64,000 nt of DNA from Vicia villosa (Eukaryota; Streptophyta; Magnoliopsida; Fabales; Fabaceae): contig NW_026705329.1 of NCBI RefSeq assembly GCF_029867415.1, positions 434,001 through 498,000 of the forward strand. The letters are read 5' to 3'. This document shows positions 38,608-51,364 of this stretch, one piece after another (position 1 is the stretch's first letter; every line of letters starts with the position of its first letter). A program made the translations under genes and the position numbers. A model generated the notes under the pieces. That model was not told where the DNA came from. It was given only the letters and a program-made list of their open reading frames with translations, and did not search any database.

Positions 38608-39830
38608 TGAAGGATAGAAAAACACTTAGAAATGGGGGGGGGGGGGGTTTGAATAAGTGTAGTCTAAAAACTTGAACGATAAAAACAATATGCACAGTTA
38701 TTTTTATCCTGGTTCGTTGTTAACTAAACTACTCCAGTCCACCCCCACGGAGTGATTTACCTCACCTGAGGATTTAATCCACTAATCGCAACAGATTACA
38801 ATGGTTTTCCACTTAGTCCGCAACTAAGTCTTCTAGAGTATCCTGATCACAACCTGATCACTCCAGGAACAAATGCTTAGACACAAGCTAAGACTTTCTT
38901 AGAGTATCCTGACCACCACGTGATCACTCTAATTACAACTGCTTAGACACAAGCTAAGACTTCCTAGAGTATCCTGATCAACACTTGATCACTCTAGTTA
39001 CTTACAAATTAATGTAATCAATTCTAAGAGTATTACAAATGCTTCTGAAAAGCTATAATCACAACAGTGATATTTCTCTTAACGTTTAAGCTTAATCTCA
39101 CTAATATATTACAACAGCAATGTAGTGAGCTTTGATGAAGATGAAGTTTCTGAGCTTTGAATTTGAACAGCGTTTCAGCAAGTCTTTCAGAATAATTTCG
39201 TTCAGAATTGGTAACCTTGCTTCTCATCAGAACTTCATATTTATAGGCGTTTGAGAAGATGACCGTTGGGCGCATTTAATGCTTTGCGTATTCCGTACAG
39301 CATTGCATTTAATGTTTCACGCTTTTGTCAACTACCTCGAGCCTTGTTCACGCTGTGTCTACTGACGTTGCCTTTAATAGCTTCCAACGTTCCTTTTGTC
39401 AGTCAGCGTAGCCTGCCACCTGTACTTTCTTCTGATCTGATGTTTGTGAATATAATATTTGAATATCATCAGAGTCAAACAGCTTGGTGCATAGCATCTT
39501 CTTGTCTTCTGACCTTGAAGTGCTTCTGAGCGTGATACCATGAGAACTTCAGTGCTTCTGCTTCTGATCTCAAGTTCTTCTGATGCTTTCATAGACCCAT
39601 GTTCTGATTCTGCCTTGACCATCTTCTGATGTCTTGCCAGACCATGTTCTGATGTTGCATGCTGAACCTTCTGAGACAAAGCTTCTGAGCGGTGATTTGT
39701 GCATACTCTTTATATATTTCCTGAAATGGAAATTGCAATGTATTAGAGTACCACATTCTCTCACACAAAATTCATATCCTTGTTATCATCAAAACTAAGA
39801 ATATTGATCAGAACAAATCTTGTTCTAACA
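38608..39830 (-). mobile_element. M1 5' LTR (copy D)
   Basis: 1223 bp. The only change from 9470-10693 that I noticed is one G fewer in the poly-G run near 38634. CTTAT follows at 39831. Confidence 0.92.
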
Positions 39831-40440
39831 CTTATGTTTGCAAACCTTTTCAAAACCTTTTCTTTAAAATATCTTTTGCCCTTAGTGGCTTTTTCTTCAA
39901 AGTTTAGACACCGTTAATTGTCGAAACGAGTGGTTATACCCCACGATTTTGAAATTGATTGATATAATGAGATCTTTTCCGCGTGAGAGAGCTAGTGGCA
40001 TACTCGTCGATTTTATCCGAGTTGGAGCCCTTCTTTCATTAGCGATGCAAGGAACTCGTTTGTTCTCATGCTCAAGATCAATGGCTGAGTATTTCTCTCC
40101 AACGACGATAAAGTGTTTATTCATTTTAAAAACGTTTTTCCCTTTAAGCGGAACTACATTAGCTCTGACTTCTCCATTGCACCGAGGAGGTATGTAGGCA
40201 CAAAGCTTAACGCTTTGCCGAGCTTATTTTAAAAATAAAACAAACCCTTTTTTTTAGCACACACGACACAGATTTTCAAAAAGGTTCCTGTGGAGTACCA
40301 CAGATATGAGGGGTGCTTTAAACCTTCCCCTTATATAATCAACACCCGAACCTGAGTTCTCTTTCTTGTTTTAAAAACAAAACTTTGGGTTTTTCGTTCT
40401 TTTCCCTTTTCCTTTGAAAAAATAAAGCGCGGTGGCGATT
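39831..40440 (+). repeat. Ogre-like LTR 3' part, copy D
   Basis: Same as 10694-11303 with one substitution noticed (CTCGTCGATT against CTCGTTGATT). Copy A also has the C, so the change is in copy B. Confidence 0.65.
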
Positions 40441-40741
40441 TCAAATGAAATATTAATTCGAGTCAATCTTATGGCTTCGATAACAGATTTTCCCCGCTAC
40501 AGCTATTTATAACAAAACCTAACATACTAACTAATGGGCTTTTTCCACAAGGCCCATTACACAAGCCAACTTAATAAACAAGCTAACTTAACAAATCAGG
40601 GTTTAAACACTAAACCTAATTTAACATGCTAACAACCCAAGCATCTTCGACACAAGCATGCGAACAACCTTCGACTTCATGCTTAATCCTGTTGAACCAA
40701 GAAGCTACCCTTCAACCATACTAGAGTTCGATCCAATATCT

Positions 40742-40845
<104 letters not shown>

Positions 40846-41815
40846 TTAATTCGGATATGCATATCTGAAATATTCCAATATTTTTAAAAAAATGGTTTTT
40901 TTTATTTTATTTTAAAAAATATATTTATTTATAATATAGTTATAATATAATTAGAATGAGTTATTATTAATAAAGAATAACTTAAATATAAATTGTTATA
41001 AATAAGAAATAAAAAGATTAAATAAAATTTTAATTTTATAATAATTTATTTGTCACAAATTTTTTAAAAGTATAAAAGTAATTATTTTTTAAATGACTAC
41101 AATATTATATATTTCGTGTGTTTCGAATAAACGTGAACTCTCTTGTATTAAGGGTGCAATGAAGAACCTTTTAATCAATAAAAAATATTATAATAATGTT
41201 GTTAATTAATAAAATTATCATGTTAAAATATCCTTTAATTATAATCTTTAATTTATATGTTTTTTTAATTCATTTATATGAGAATAATGTGTTGATTTAA
41301 ATATTTAATTAATTATATATCTTGATTAAGATGTTATATATTTAATTATATATCTTGATTAATACAATTAATTATACTATTAATAGAATTGATTCACCTT
41401 GATTTTAATTTTTTAACAAATATTAAATTTTTTCAAAAATAGATCTCCCAAAAATCTCAGCACCAAATATTGGATTATTTCGAATATGCATATGCGAAGT
41501 CACATTTTTTTCTAAAAAAAAAAAGGGTGACTTCGAAAATATATATGCGAAGTCATCTTTTTTTAGAAAAAATTTGACCTCCAAAAAACATATCTAAAAT
41601 TTAGAGATATTTTGGAATTTTCACTCGAAATTCCTAAAAAAGTGTTGGTAACATCATATTAAAAGCCCTATGCAAGTTTCATTGGGTCTAGTCATAATCT
41701 CACCCAATGCCAACCAAAGATTGCGTAAAACACTCCCAGTTCGAACTGTAATTTATTTGGAAATAACAACCTGTAATATTTTTGGAAATAATCCCTAAAC
41801 CTGTAATTCAAGCCT

Positions 41816-41818
<3 letters not shown>

Positions 41819-41901
<83 letters not shown>
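41819..41901. repeat. (AT)n microsatellite, 83 bp
   Basis: Duplicate of 12665-12739, 8 bp longer. Confidence 0.95.
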
Positions 41902-41903
<2 letters not shown>

Positions 41904-41986
41904 ATTATTTCAACAAAAACCCGTATGTAGGACATTATATACCATTATATACCAATATAATACCATTATAATCCAAAATAAAATAT

Positions 41987-42170
41987 AGGGTTAATAGGCA
42001 TTTACACCCCTGTAATGTTAGCGAATTTTGCTTTTCCCCCCTCCGTTGCCAAAGGCAGGTTTTGGCAACAATTTTTTTGAAAAAACCGTTGCCAAAACCT
42101 GCCTTTGGCAACGGAGGGGGGAAAAGCAAAATTCGCTAACATTACAGGGGTGTAAATGCCTATTAACCCT
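41987..42170. mobile_element. Palindromic MITE, copy D
   Basis: Same element as 12825-13009, one A shorter in the loop, with AAAATAT on both sides. Confidence 0.8.
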
Positions 42171-42476
42171 AAAATATATACACCATTATAGTTCAATTCA
42201 CATATGTTTGTAACAAATACATATAACTAAATCATCTCTAACATAACTAAATCAGAATAAGCCCGAAATTCTCAAAATCCGACGAGTGGATGGTCCTGGT
42301 TCTGCAAAGTATGAACAGAACAACACGGTCAATTAAACTAACTTTGCTCAAACACAATTAAAGGCTCCAACACAAAGTCATTATCAAAACCCGTCACACA
42401 ATAATGTATTCATAACACTTTTCACACAATAATGTGTTCATACCTATATGATTCTTTGCTGAATATAAAATTGACA

Positions 42477-42719
42477 TTATTCCTCTTTGATTTCTTCCAA
42501 CTTAAGTCTCATGTAAGAAGCAGAATAGAATTCATCAAAGTACTACATAACAAAAATATAATATGCATGATTTAGTTAAATGTAATAAATTATAAGAAAT
42601 TATCCTAAGTTATAAGTCCATACCGTGATTGGAATCTCTAATTGATTCATTTGAAGGATTTCATTCAAAAACCTCAAAACATAGTATCTGCAATCTGTAC
42701 TGTTTCGCTGTTGCGGACA
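42477..42719 (-). pseudogene. ULP1-like host gene, last two exons (42719-42624 and 42542-42477)
   Basis: The 3' end of the gene that runs on the minus strand from about 63.1 kb. The first of these exons has the catalytic-Cys motif N-S-T-D-C-R-Y-Y-V, the second ends K-E-E-stop. Exon 59276-59195 ends W-I-K-V-Q with donor GTACAT and would splice to acceptor CTATGTAG|TGT here. S1 (16.4 kb, opposite strand) occupies that intron. Identical exons are duplicated at 13316-13558. Confidence 0.7.
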
Positions 42720-42733
42720 CTACATAGAAAAAC

Positions 42734-43884
42734 TGTTAGAACAAGATTTGTTCTGATCAATATTCTTAGTTTTGATGATAACAATGTATATGAATTTTGT
42801 ATGAGATAATGTGGTACTCTAATACTATGCAATTTCCATTTCAGGAATTATATAAAGAGTATGCACAAAATCAGATCAAGAAGCACTGACTCAGAAGGTT
42901 CAGCATGCAACATCAGAACATGGTCTGGCAAGACATCAGAAGATGGTCAAGCAGAATCAGAACATGGTCTATGGAAGCATCAGAAGGACTTGAGATCAGA
43001 AGCAGAAGCACTGAAGTTCTCATGGTATCACGCTAAGAAGCACTTCAAGGTCAGAAGACAAGAAGATGCTCTGCACCAAGCTGTTTGACTCCGATGATAT
43101 TCAAACGTTGTTTACACAAACATCAGATCAGAAGCAAGTACTAGCTGGCAGGCTACGCTGACTGACAAAAGGAACGTTGAAAGCTATTAAAGGCAACGTC
43201 AGTAGACACAGCGAAAGCAAGGCTCGAGGTAGTTGACAAAAGAGTGAAACATTAAATGCAATGTTGTACGGAATACGCAAAGCATTAAATGCTCCCAACG
43301 GTCATCTTCTCAAACGCCTATAAATATGAAGTTCTGATGAGAAGCAAGGTTACGAACTTTTTTGAACATAACACTCGATCCAAAAACGCTGAAACGCTGT
43401 TCAATTCAAAAGCTCTCAAACTTCATCTTCAACCTCACTACATTGCTGTTGTAATATATTAGTGAGATTAAGCTTAAACTTAAGAGAAAATCACAGTTGT
43501 GATAATAGCTTTATAAGAAGCATTGTAACTCTTAGAATTTGTTTACATTAAGTTGTAAGAACTAGAGTGATCAGGTTGTTGATCAGAATACTCTAGAAAG
43601 TCTTAGAGGGTATCTAAGCAGATTGTTCCTAGAGTGATCAGGTTGTGATCAGTATACTCTAGAAGACTTAGAAGTTGTCTAAGTGGAAAACCATTGTAAT
43701 CTTGTGTGATTAGTGGATTAAATCCTCAGGTGAGGAAAATCACTCCAAGGGGGTGGACTGGAGTAGTTTAGTTAACAACGAACCAGGATAAAAATCATTG
43801 TGCAAATTGTTTTTATCTTAGAAGTTTTAAAGCTACACTTATTCAAACCCCCCCCCCCCTTTCTAAGTGTTTTTCTATCCTTCA
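42734..43884 (+). mobile_element. S1 5' LTR (copy D)
   Basis: 1151 bp, TATA box at 43318-43326, two stem-loop units. Differs from copy B by two substitutions (CTCCGATG/CTCTGATG, CTGACAAAAG/CTGAAAAAAG) and C-tract length. Confidence 0.92.
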
Positions 43885-43886
43885 AT

Positions 43887-43898
43887 TGGCATCAGAGC
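43887..43898 (+). promoter_or_regulatory. S1 primer-binding site (copy D)
   Basis: TGGCATCAGAGC, initiator-Met type. Confidence 0.85.
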
Positions 43899-43969
43899 GC
43901 CGGTTCTAAGGTGCAAGCACTTAACCGTGTTTAGAAAAGATTCAGGAAGAGAAAAACGCTTAAGTCAAG

Positions 43970-44272
43970 ATGGCTGGTGAAGATCCAACAAATACATCTA
44001 CATCTGGCTCCGCTGAGCAATATAATGGAAATGGTAACAATGGTTATACAAGACCACCAGTATTTGATGGTGAAAACTTTGAATACTGGAAAGATAAACT
44101 TGAAAGTTACTTCCTTGGTCTAGATGGTGACTTATGGGATCTGCTGATGGATGGTTACAAACATCCAGTGAAAGCTACTGGCGTAAGGCTTACTAGACAA
44201 GAAATGAATGATGATCAAAAGAAGCAATTCAAAAATCATCATAAATGTAGGACTGTTTTGCTGAATGCTATC
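43970..44272 (+). pseudogene. S1 gag N-terminus (copy D)
   Basis: 101 codons, same protein as 14808-15110 with one silent change (GGATCTGCTG against GGATCTCCTG). Interrupted by the solo LTR. Confidence 0.9.
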
Positions 44273-45491
44273 TGTTAGAACAAGATTTGTTCTGATCAAT
44301 TATCTTAGTTTTGATGATAACAATAATATGAATTTTGCTTAAGATAATATGGTACTCTAATCCAATGCAATTTCCCTTTCAGGAAATATATAAAGAGTAC
44401 GCATAATTCAGCGCTCAGAAGCTTTGTCTCAAAGGGTTCAGCATGCAACATCAGAACATGGTCTGGCAAGACATCAGAAGATGGTCGAAGCAGAATCAGA
44501 ACATGGGTCTATGGAAGCATCAGAAGAACATGAGATCAGAAGCACTGAAGCTCAGAAGATGGTATCACGCTCAGAAGCACTTCAAGGTCAGAAGATCAGA
44601 AGATGCTATGCACCAAGCTGTTTGACTCTGATGATATTCAAACGTCGTATTCACAAACATCAGATCAGAAGAAAGTACAAGTGGCAAGCTACGCTGACTG
44701 ACAAAAGGAACGTTAAAAGCTATTAAAGGCTACGTCAGTAGACACAGCGTGAACAAGGCTCGAGGTAGTTGACAAAAGCGTATAACATTAAATGCGATGC
44801 TGTACGGAACACGCAAAGCATTAAATGCATTCAACGGTCATCTTCTCCAACGCCTATAAATATGAAGTTCTGATGAGAAGCAAGGTTGACGATTTTAACT
44901 ATCCTGAACAAAACAACGCTTATCAAACTTGCTGAAACTCTGTTCAAATCAAAACTCAGAATCTTCATCTTCATCAAAGCTCACTACATTGCTGTTGTAA
45001 TATATTAGTGAGATTAAGCTTAAACGATTAAGAGAAATATCACAGTTGTGATTATCGCTTTTAAGAAGCATTTGTAATACTCTTAGATTGATTACATTAA
45101 GTTGTAAGGAACTAGAGTGATCGTGTGGATCAGAATACTCTAGGAAGTCTTAGGAGTGAACTAAGCAGATTGTAACTAGAGTGATCGTGTTGATCAGTAG
45201 ACTCTAGAAAAGTCTTAGAGGGTATCTAAGCAGTTGTTCCTGGAGTGATCAGTGTGTGATCAGAAGACTCTGGAAGACTTAGTTGCTGACTAAGTGGAAA
45301 ACCATTGTAATCCGTGCGATTAGTGGATTAAATCCTCAGTTGAGGTAAATCATCTCTGCGGGGGTGGACTGGAGTAGTTTAGTTAACAACGAACCAGGAT
45401 AAAAATAACTGTGCAATTTATTTTTATCTGTCAAGTTTTTAAAGCTACACTTATTCAAACCCCCCCTTTCTAAGTGTTTTTCTATCCTTCA
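44273..45491 (+). mobile_element. Solo LTR of S2 family in S1 gag (copy D), TSD CTATC
   Basis: 1219 bp, CTATC at 44268-44272 and 45492-45496. No difference from 15111-16329 or 21774-22992 noticed. Confidence 0.92.
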
Positions 45492-45788
45492 CTATCTCTC
45501 ATGCTGAGTATGAGAAGATATCTAACAGGGAAACTGCCTATGATATATATGAGTCATTGAAAATGACCCATGAAGGAAATGCTCAAGTCAAGGAAACCAA
45601 AGCTCTTGCCCTAATCCAGAAATATGAAGCCTTCAAGATGGAGGACGATGAAAATATTGAGAAGATGTTCTCAAGATTTCAAACGCTAACTGCTGGATTA
45701 AGAGTTCTGGACAAAGGCTACACCAAGGCTGATCATGTAAAGAAGATCATCAGAAGCTTGCCCAGAAGATGGGGTCCAATGGTGACTG
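45492..45788 (+). pseudogene. S1 gag middle fragment (copy D)
   Basis: Continues gag to M-V-T, ending in the GACTG target site (45784-45788) of T. The protein resumes after T at 51365 with T-A-F-K-I-A-K. Confidence 0.9.
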
Positions 45789-47678
45789 TGTAACATCCCG
45801 AAAATTCTTATTTAATTAATTTAATCAATTTTTAAATTAATTATGGGAAGTTAACATTTTGTTGAATTATGTGGAAAAATAATAAAATGTTAAGTTATTG
45901 GGCCATGTGGTGGAATTAGTAAAGTGGGGGTGTAATTGTGTAAGAGCCCACTTCTAATTTTATGTTTTTCATAAAATAAAGGAAAACAAGAGGAGAAGGG
46001 AAAAATTAGAACGTGAAAACCAGAAGCTGTGAGAAGAGGAACTGAAGAACGTGAAGGAGAACCAAAGAGGAAGAGGAACCAATTCAAGAATTTGGCTAAG
46101 GTAAGGGGGGGACTTATCTGATTATCATCTATTATCGGGTTAGGGGTTGATAATACTGAATAGATGTGGAATTCGGGTCGATTGAGTCATATGATAGGTT
46201 TAGGGATTAAGTCAATTGTATGATGTTTGATCTCTATGTTTGAATCTATGATGTCTGCGTTGTTATGGTCTCAATTGATGTGTAATTGGTGTATTATGAG
46301 ATGTATTTTGTGTTGTTTGTGCATTCTATTCCCCTAGGTTCGTACTGGTATGAATTGGGTGAGTTTGGAATGTGTAGAATGCTGTTTTCTGCAGGTTGGG
46401 GTTTCTGAAATCGCCGGTTCGCGCCGCGTGCATAGGGTTGGCGCCGCGAACAGGTGGGCAGAATGCCAGGAAGTCGTGATACGCTCAGGTCGTGCCGCGT
46501 ACCTGTGTTCGCGCCGCGAAGGCGTAACTTTTCCTCGCTTCGCGCTGTGTGTAGATGTTTGCGCCGCGAACAGCTTGGCAGAGAGCCAAGGAATTCTTGG
46601 AAAGCTCAGTTCGCGCCGCGTGCTGTTGGTTTTTGAGATATTTTTGAAAGTTCAAAGATGCATAACTTTTTAACTGTTGGTCCATTTGATGCGCCGTTTC
46701 GAGCTAAACGAACCTTATAGGATAATCTATATGATGATGATTGAATGGTTTTTAGAATGATGAAAATACATGTATGCTATTCTTATTGAATATGATGATT
46801 GGTGCAAATACGTGTATGTTTTGTATATGATGATGGTGGAATTGTGATTGAATGATGTTAATATATATGAACATACTTGAATGATGATGATGATGTTGAT
46901 GATTGATGATGATGATGGTATAAGTATGTTGTATATGTTGCATTCATTCATGTTCATTGATGATACTGTATCCATAAGGGTGTGTTGGATCAGTGAAGGG
47001 CATGATTCCCATTGTGTGGAATCTGTGCTGGCAGGGCCGTATCTTGGACAATGTTGGATCGGTCATGGGTTATTCCCATTTAATGATGTTGGTACCACAT
47101 GCATAGTGTCAGTTCATACATATGCATAATTTATAACATGATTGGATGTATTCCAGTGTTGTAAATGTTGATGATGTGTTGATTGTGGTTTGACTTGTTG
47201 TGAATGTTTGTTTATGAAACAATTGGGTGAATGATGCAACTGTGATGTGTTATTGCTTTATAACCTTATAACATTTGTTAATTATGATGAGACTCACCCT
47301 TACATGTTGTCATTTTCAGATTGAGGATAGCGGCTGTTCGACTCGGTGAGGATTAGCTCATGAGTCAGTGTCTTAGTTAGCATCAGGTGTCATGCTCTGA
47401 TAATTGTAACACTGGGGACGCGATTGTTTAGAGTTTATGATTATGACTCTAGTTATGTTTTTGATGTTTTGAAGGATAAGTTTTAAAGATGTTAAACTTA
47501 GTCCGTTTTTGATAAATTTCCGCTGTGTTAACATGAAACGTTTTAAGTTATGATGATTACCTCAGTGAATGCATGACATGACTGAATGATGTTTATTTAT
47601 TATGAATTGTGGCACCCTTATTTCATGTACTCTGAATAATTGTTTTAAATTGCCGCGGGGTTAGTAAGGGGTGTTACA
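45789..47678 (+). mobile_element. T 5' LTR (copy D)
   Basis: 1890 bp. Differs from copy B by a handful of substitutions (for example GGTCGTGCC/GGTCGCGCC, GGAAAGCTC/GGAACGCTC, GGACAATG/GGACGATG), mostly C/T or G/A, and one extra G. Confidence 0.9.
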
Positions 47679-47682
47679 ATAG

Positions 47683-47694
47683 TGGTATCAAAGC
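47683..47694 (+). promoter_or_regulatory. T primer-binding site (copy D)
   Basis: TGGTATCAAAGC, one base off the initiator-Met complement. Confidence 0.8.
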
Positions 47695-47813
47695 ATAGTC
47701 GTTCGTTATGACTAGAGTCTTAGTGTCAGTTTTGTTTCCTGTGTATGCGACTAGTAAGAGTTAACTGTCGATACTTCTGTTCTGATTAAATCGGTTGTGA
47801 TTTAAGCAGAACA

Positions 47814-48425
47814 ATGGCTGGAAGAGGAGGAAGAAACGATGATGCCATCGCTGAGGCTCTGGGCATGATTGCTGGTGTGCTGGGGGGAAATGCCAATGGA
47901 GCTGCGATTGGTGCTGACAGGCAGCTGAACAGTTTTCAGAGGAACAATCCTCCATTGTTTAAGGGCACGCATGATCCTGAAGGTGCTCAGAAGTGGCTTA
48001 AGGAGATCGAGAGAATCTTCAGAGTCATCGACTGTGCTGAGGATCTGAAGGTGAGGTATGGTACTCACATGTTGTCTGAAGAAGCTGACAACTGGTGGAT
48101 GACTACCAGGACTGAACTGGAAGCTGATGGTGTGGCTATTTCTTGGGCCGTGTTCAAGAGAGAATTTTTGAGAAGGTACTTTCCTGAAGACGTAAGAGGT
48201 CGAAAGGAAATTGAATTTCTGGAACTAGTTCAAGGTAGCATGACAGTACCAGAGTATGCTTCGAAGTTTGTTGAGTTGGCGAAGTACTACGTTCACTACA
48301 ACAACGATGAAGCTAGTGAATTCTCGAAATGCATCAAGTTCGAGAACGGTCTCTGTGATGAGATTAAGCAGGGTATCAGATATCAGAGAATCCGGAGATT
48401 TGTAGACTTGGTGGACTATGGATAA
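47814..48425 (+). pseudogene. T gag N-terminal part (copy D)
   Basis: Same broken frame as 18651-19262. One residue differs (N-G-L-C-D here, N-G-L-R-D in B), a CGT to TGT transition at a CpG. Confidence 0.85.
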
Positions 48426-49839
48426 GGGTAAGCCATATGGTAGAGGTAATACAAATACTGGTGGTTGGAAGAAGCCTAGTGGGGGAGACTCCAGTGCTTT
48501 TGTCAGGTGCTATAACTGTGGTGAGGTCGGGCACCGTAGGAATGAGTGCAAGCTGAATCAGAAGAAGTGCTTCAAGTGTGAAGAAGTGGGTCATGTTGCC
48601 GCTGATTGTAAGAAGAAGATTGTGACTTGTTACAATTGTGGTGAAGAGGGTCACATTAGCCCACAATGTCCTAAACCGAAGAAGAACCAAGCTGGAGGGA
48701 AGGTCTTTGCTTTGTCTGGATCAGAAACCACTCTGGAGGATAGATTAATTAAAGGTACGTGTTTTATTCATGGCACACCTTTAGTTGCGATTATTGATAC
48801 TGGAGCCACTCATTCTTTTATTTCTTTGGATTGTGCTAAGAGGTTGAATTTGGAAATATCTGAAATAAATGGAAGTATGGTTATTGATACTCCAGCGTCG
48901 GGTTCAGTAACCACTTCGTCTGCATGCTTGAATTGTCCGGTTGATATTTTTGGTAGGGAATTCGGGATGGACTTAGTGTGCCTTCTGTTGAAACAACTCG
49001 ATGTGATCCTGGGGATGAACTGGTTAGAATTTAACCGTGTTCACATCAACTGTTTTTCGAAGACAGTGATCTTTCCTGAAGAAGCTCATTCTGATGATCT
49101 GGAGATGACGGCTAGACAAGTGGATGAAGCTATCAAGGATGGTGCAACAGTGTTTATGTTATTTGCATTGACAAATTCGAAGGAAAGAGTAGTAAGTAGC
49201 GAACTACCAGTGGTGTGTGAATTTCCAGAAGTTTTTCCAGAAGATGTGAATGAATTACCACCGGAAAGAGAAGTGGAGTTTTCTATTGATTTAATTCCGG
49301 GAACTAGCCCAGTGTCAATGGCATCGTATCGTATGTCACCGTCTGAGTTGACTGAACTGAAGAAGCAGTTGGAAGAATTACTTGAGAAGAAGTTCATTCG
49401 TCCTAGCGTTTCTCCGTGGGGTGCACCTGTGTTGCTAGTGAAGAAGAAGGAGGGTTCAATGAGGTTGTGTGTGGATTACAGACAACTGAACAAGGTTACT
49501 ATCAAGAATTGGTATCCCTTGCCGAGGATTGATGATTTGATGGATCAACTGGTTGGAGCATGTGTGTTTAGCAAAATTGATCTGAGGTCTAGGTATCATC
49601 AGATTCGTGTGAAAGACGATGATATTCAGAAGACCGCTTTCAGAACAAGGTATGGACATTATGAGTATTCGGTAATGCCGTTTGGAGTTACTAACGCACC
49701 TGGTGTATTTATGGAGTATATGAATAGGATATTTCATCCTTATCTCGATAAGTTCGTAGTGGTGTTTATAGATGATATCCTAATATATTCTAAGAGTGAG
49801 GAAGAACATGCAGAACATCTCAAAATTGTCGAAGTGTGA
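48418..49839 (+). pseudogene. T zinc knuckles, protease, RT (copy D)
   Basis: As 19255-20676, with M-A-S-Y-R in place of M-A-P-Y-R. Ends at the same small RT deletion. Confidence 0.88.
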
Positions 49840-50512
49840 GTTTTGGTTAAAAGAGGTCAGTTTTCTTGGACATGTAATTTCTAAGAATGGTATTTCTGTC
49901 GATCCTACTAAGATAGAGGCTGTATCTCAGTGGGAAGCGCCGAAGTCAGTGTCAGAGATTCGTAGTTTTCTTGGTCTTGCAAGATATTACAAGAAGTTCA
50001 TTGAAGGATTTTCAAAGTTAGCATTGCCGTTAACTAAATTAACCAGAAAGGGTCAGGCTTTTATTTGGGATGTAAAATGCGAGGAAGGATTCCAAGAGCT
50101 GAAGAAGAGGTTGACTAGTGCTCCTATTTTGATTTTGCCGAATCCGACAGAATCATTTATGGTTTATTGTGATGCTTCGTTGATGGGTTTAGGTGGTGTA
50201 CTGATGCAGAACCAACAAGTGGTCGCGTACGCGTCGAGACAACTCAAAGTGCATGAAAGGAATTATCCGACTCATGATCTGGAGTTGGCAGCGGTGGTTT
50301 TTGTCCTGAAGTTGTGGCGACATTATTTGTATGGGTCGAGATTTGAGGTGTTTAGTGATCATAAGAGTCTGAAATATCTCTTTGACCAGAAAGAACTGAA
50401 TATGAGGCAGAGAAGGTGGTTGGAATTCCTTAAAGACTATGATTTTAGTTTGAATTACCATCCGGGTAAGGCAAACGTAGTTGCTGATGCTTTAAGTAGG
50501 AAGACTTTGCAT
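49823..50512 (+). pseudogene. T RT thumb and RNase H (copy D)
   Basis: As 20660-21350, with two residue changes (L-A-R-Y-Y for L-A-G-Y-Y, P-T-E-S for P-T-K-S). Fused to the 3' LTR without integrase. Confidence 0.88.
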
Positions 50513-51364
50513 ATGATGATGATGGAATTGTGATTGAATGATGTTAATATATATGAACATACTTGAATGATGATGATGATGTTGATGATTGATGATGATG
50601 ATGGTATAAGTATGTTGTATATGATGCATTCATTCATGTTCATTGATGATACTGTATCCATAAGGGTGTGTTGGATCAGTGAAGGGCATGATTCCCATTG
50701 TGTGGAATCTGTGCTGGCAGGGCCGTATCTTGGACGATGTTGGATCGGTCATGGGTTATTCCCATTTGATGATGTTGGTACCACATGCATAGTGTCAGTT
50801 CATACATATGCATAATTTATAACATGATTGGATGTATTCCAGTGTTGTAAATGTTGATGATGTGTTGATTGTGGTTTGACTTGTTGTGAATGTCTATTTA
50901 TGAAACAATTGGGTGAATGATGCAACTGTGATGTGTTATTGCTTTATAACCTTATAACATTTGTTAATTATGATGAGACTCACCCTTACATGTTGTCATT
51001 TTCAGATTGAGGATATCGGTTGTTCGACTCGGTGAGGATTAGCTCATGAGTCAGTGTCTTAGTTAGCGTCAGGTGTCATGCTCTGATAATTGTAACACTG
51101 GGGACGCGATTGTTTAGAGTTTATGATTATGACTCTAGTTATATTTTTGATGTTTTGAAGGATAAGTTTTAAAGATGTTAAACTTAGTCCGTTTTTGATA
51201 AATTTCCGCTGTGTTAACATGAAACGTTTTAAGTTATGATGATTACCTCAGTGAATGCATGACATGACTGAATGATGTTTATTTATTATGAATTGTGGCA
51301 CCCTTATTTCATGTACTCTGAATAATTGTTTTAAATTGTCGCGGGGTTAGTAAGGGGTGTTACC
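50513..51364 (+). mobile_element. T 3' LTR remnant (copy D)
   Basis: Covers the last ~850 bp of the LTR and ends at the target duplication. It carries several C-to-T type changes relative to the 5' LTR (GCCGCGG to GTCGCGG, ATGTTTTT to ATATTTTT). Confidence 0.88.

Larger units (their letters stand above)
45789..51364 (+). mobile_element. T copy D: internally deleted Tekay-type chromovirus, TSD GACTG
   Basis: 5' LTR 45789-47678, PBS 47683-47694, gag/PR/RT/RNase H remnants, then a 3' LTR remnant of about 850 bp ending TTACC (5' LTR ends TTACA). GACTG lies at 45784-45788 and 51365-51369. Integrase, chromodomain, PPT and the first ~1030 bp of the 3' LTR are deleted. 5' and 3' LTR parts differ at about 10 of 850 positions by eye. 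Confidence 0.9.
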
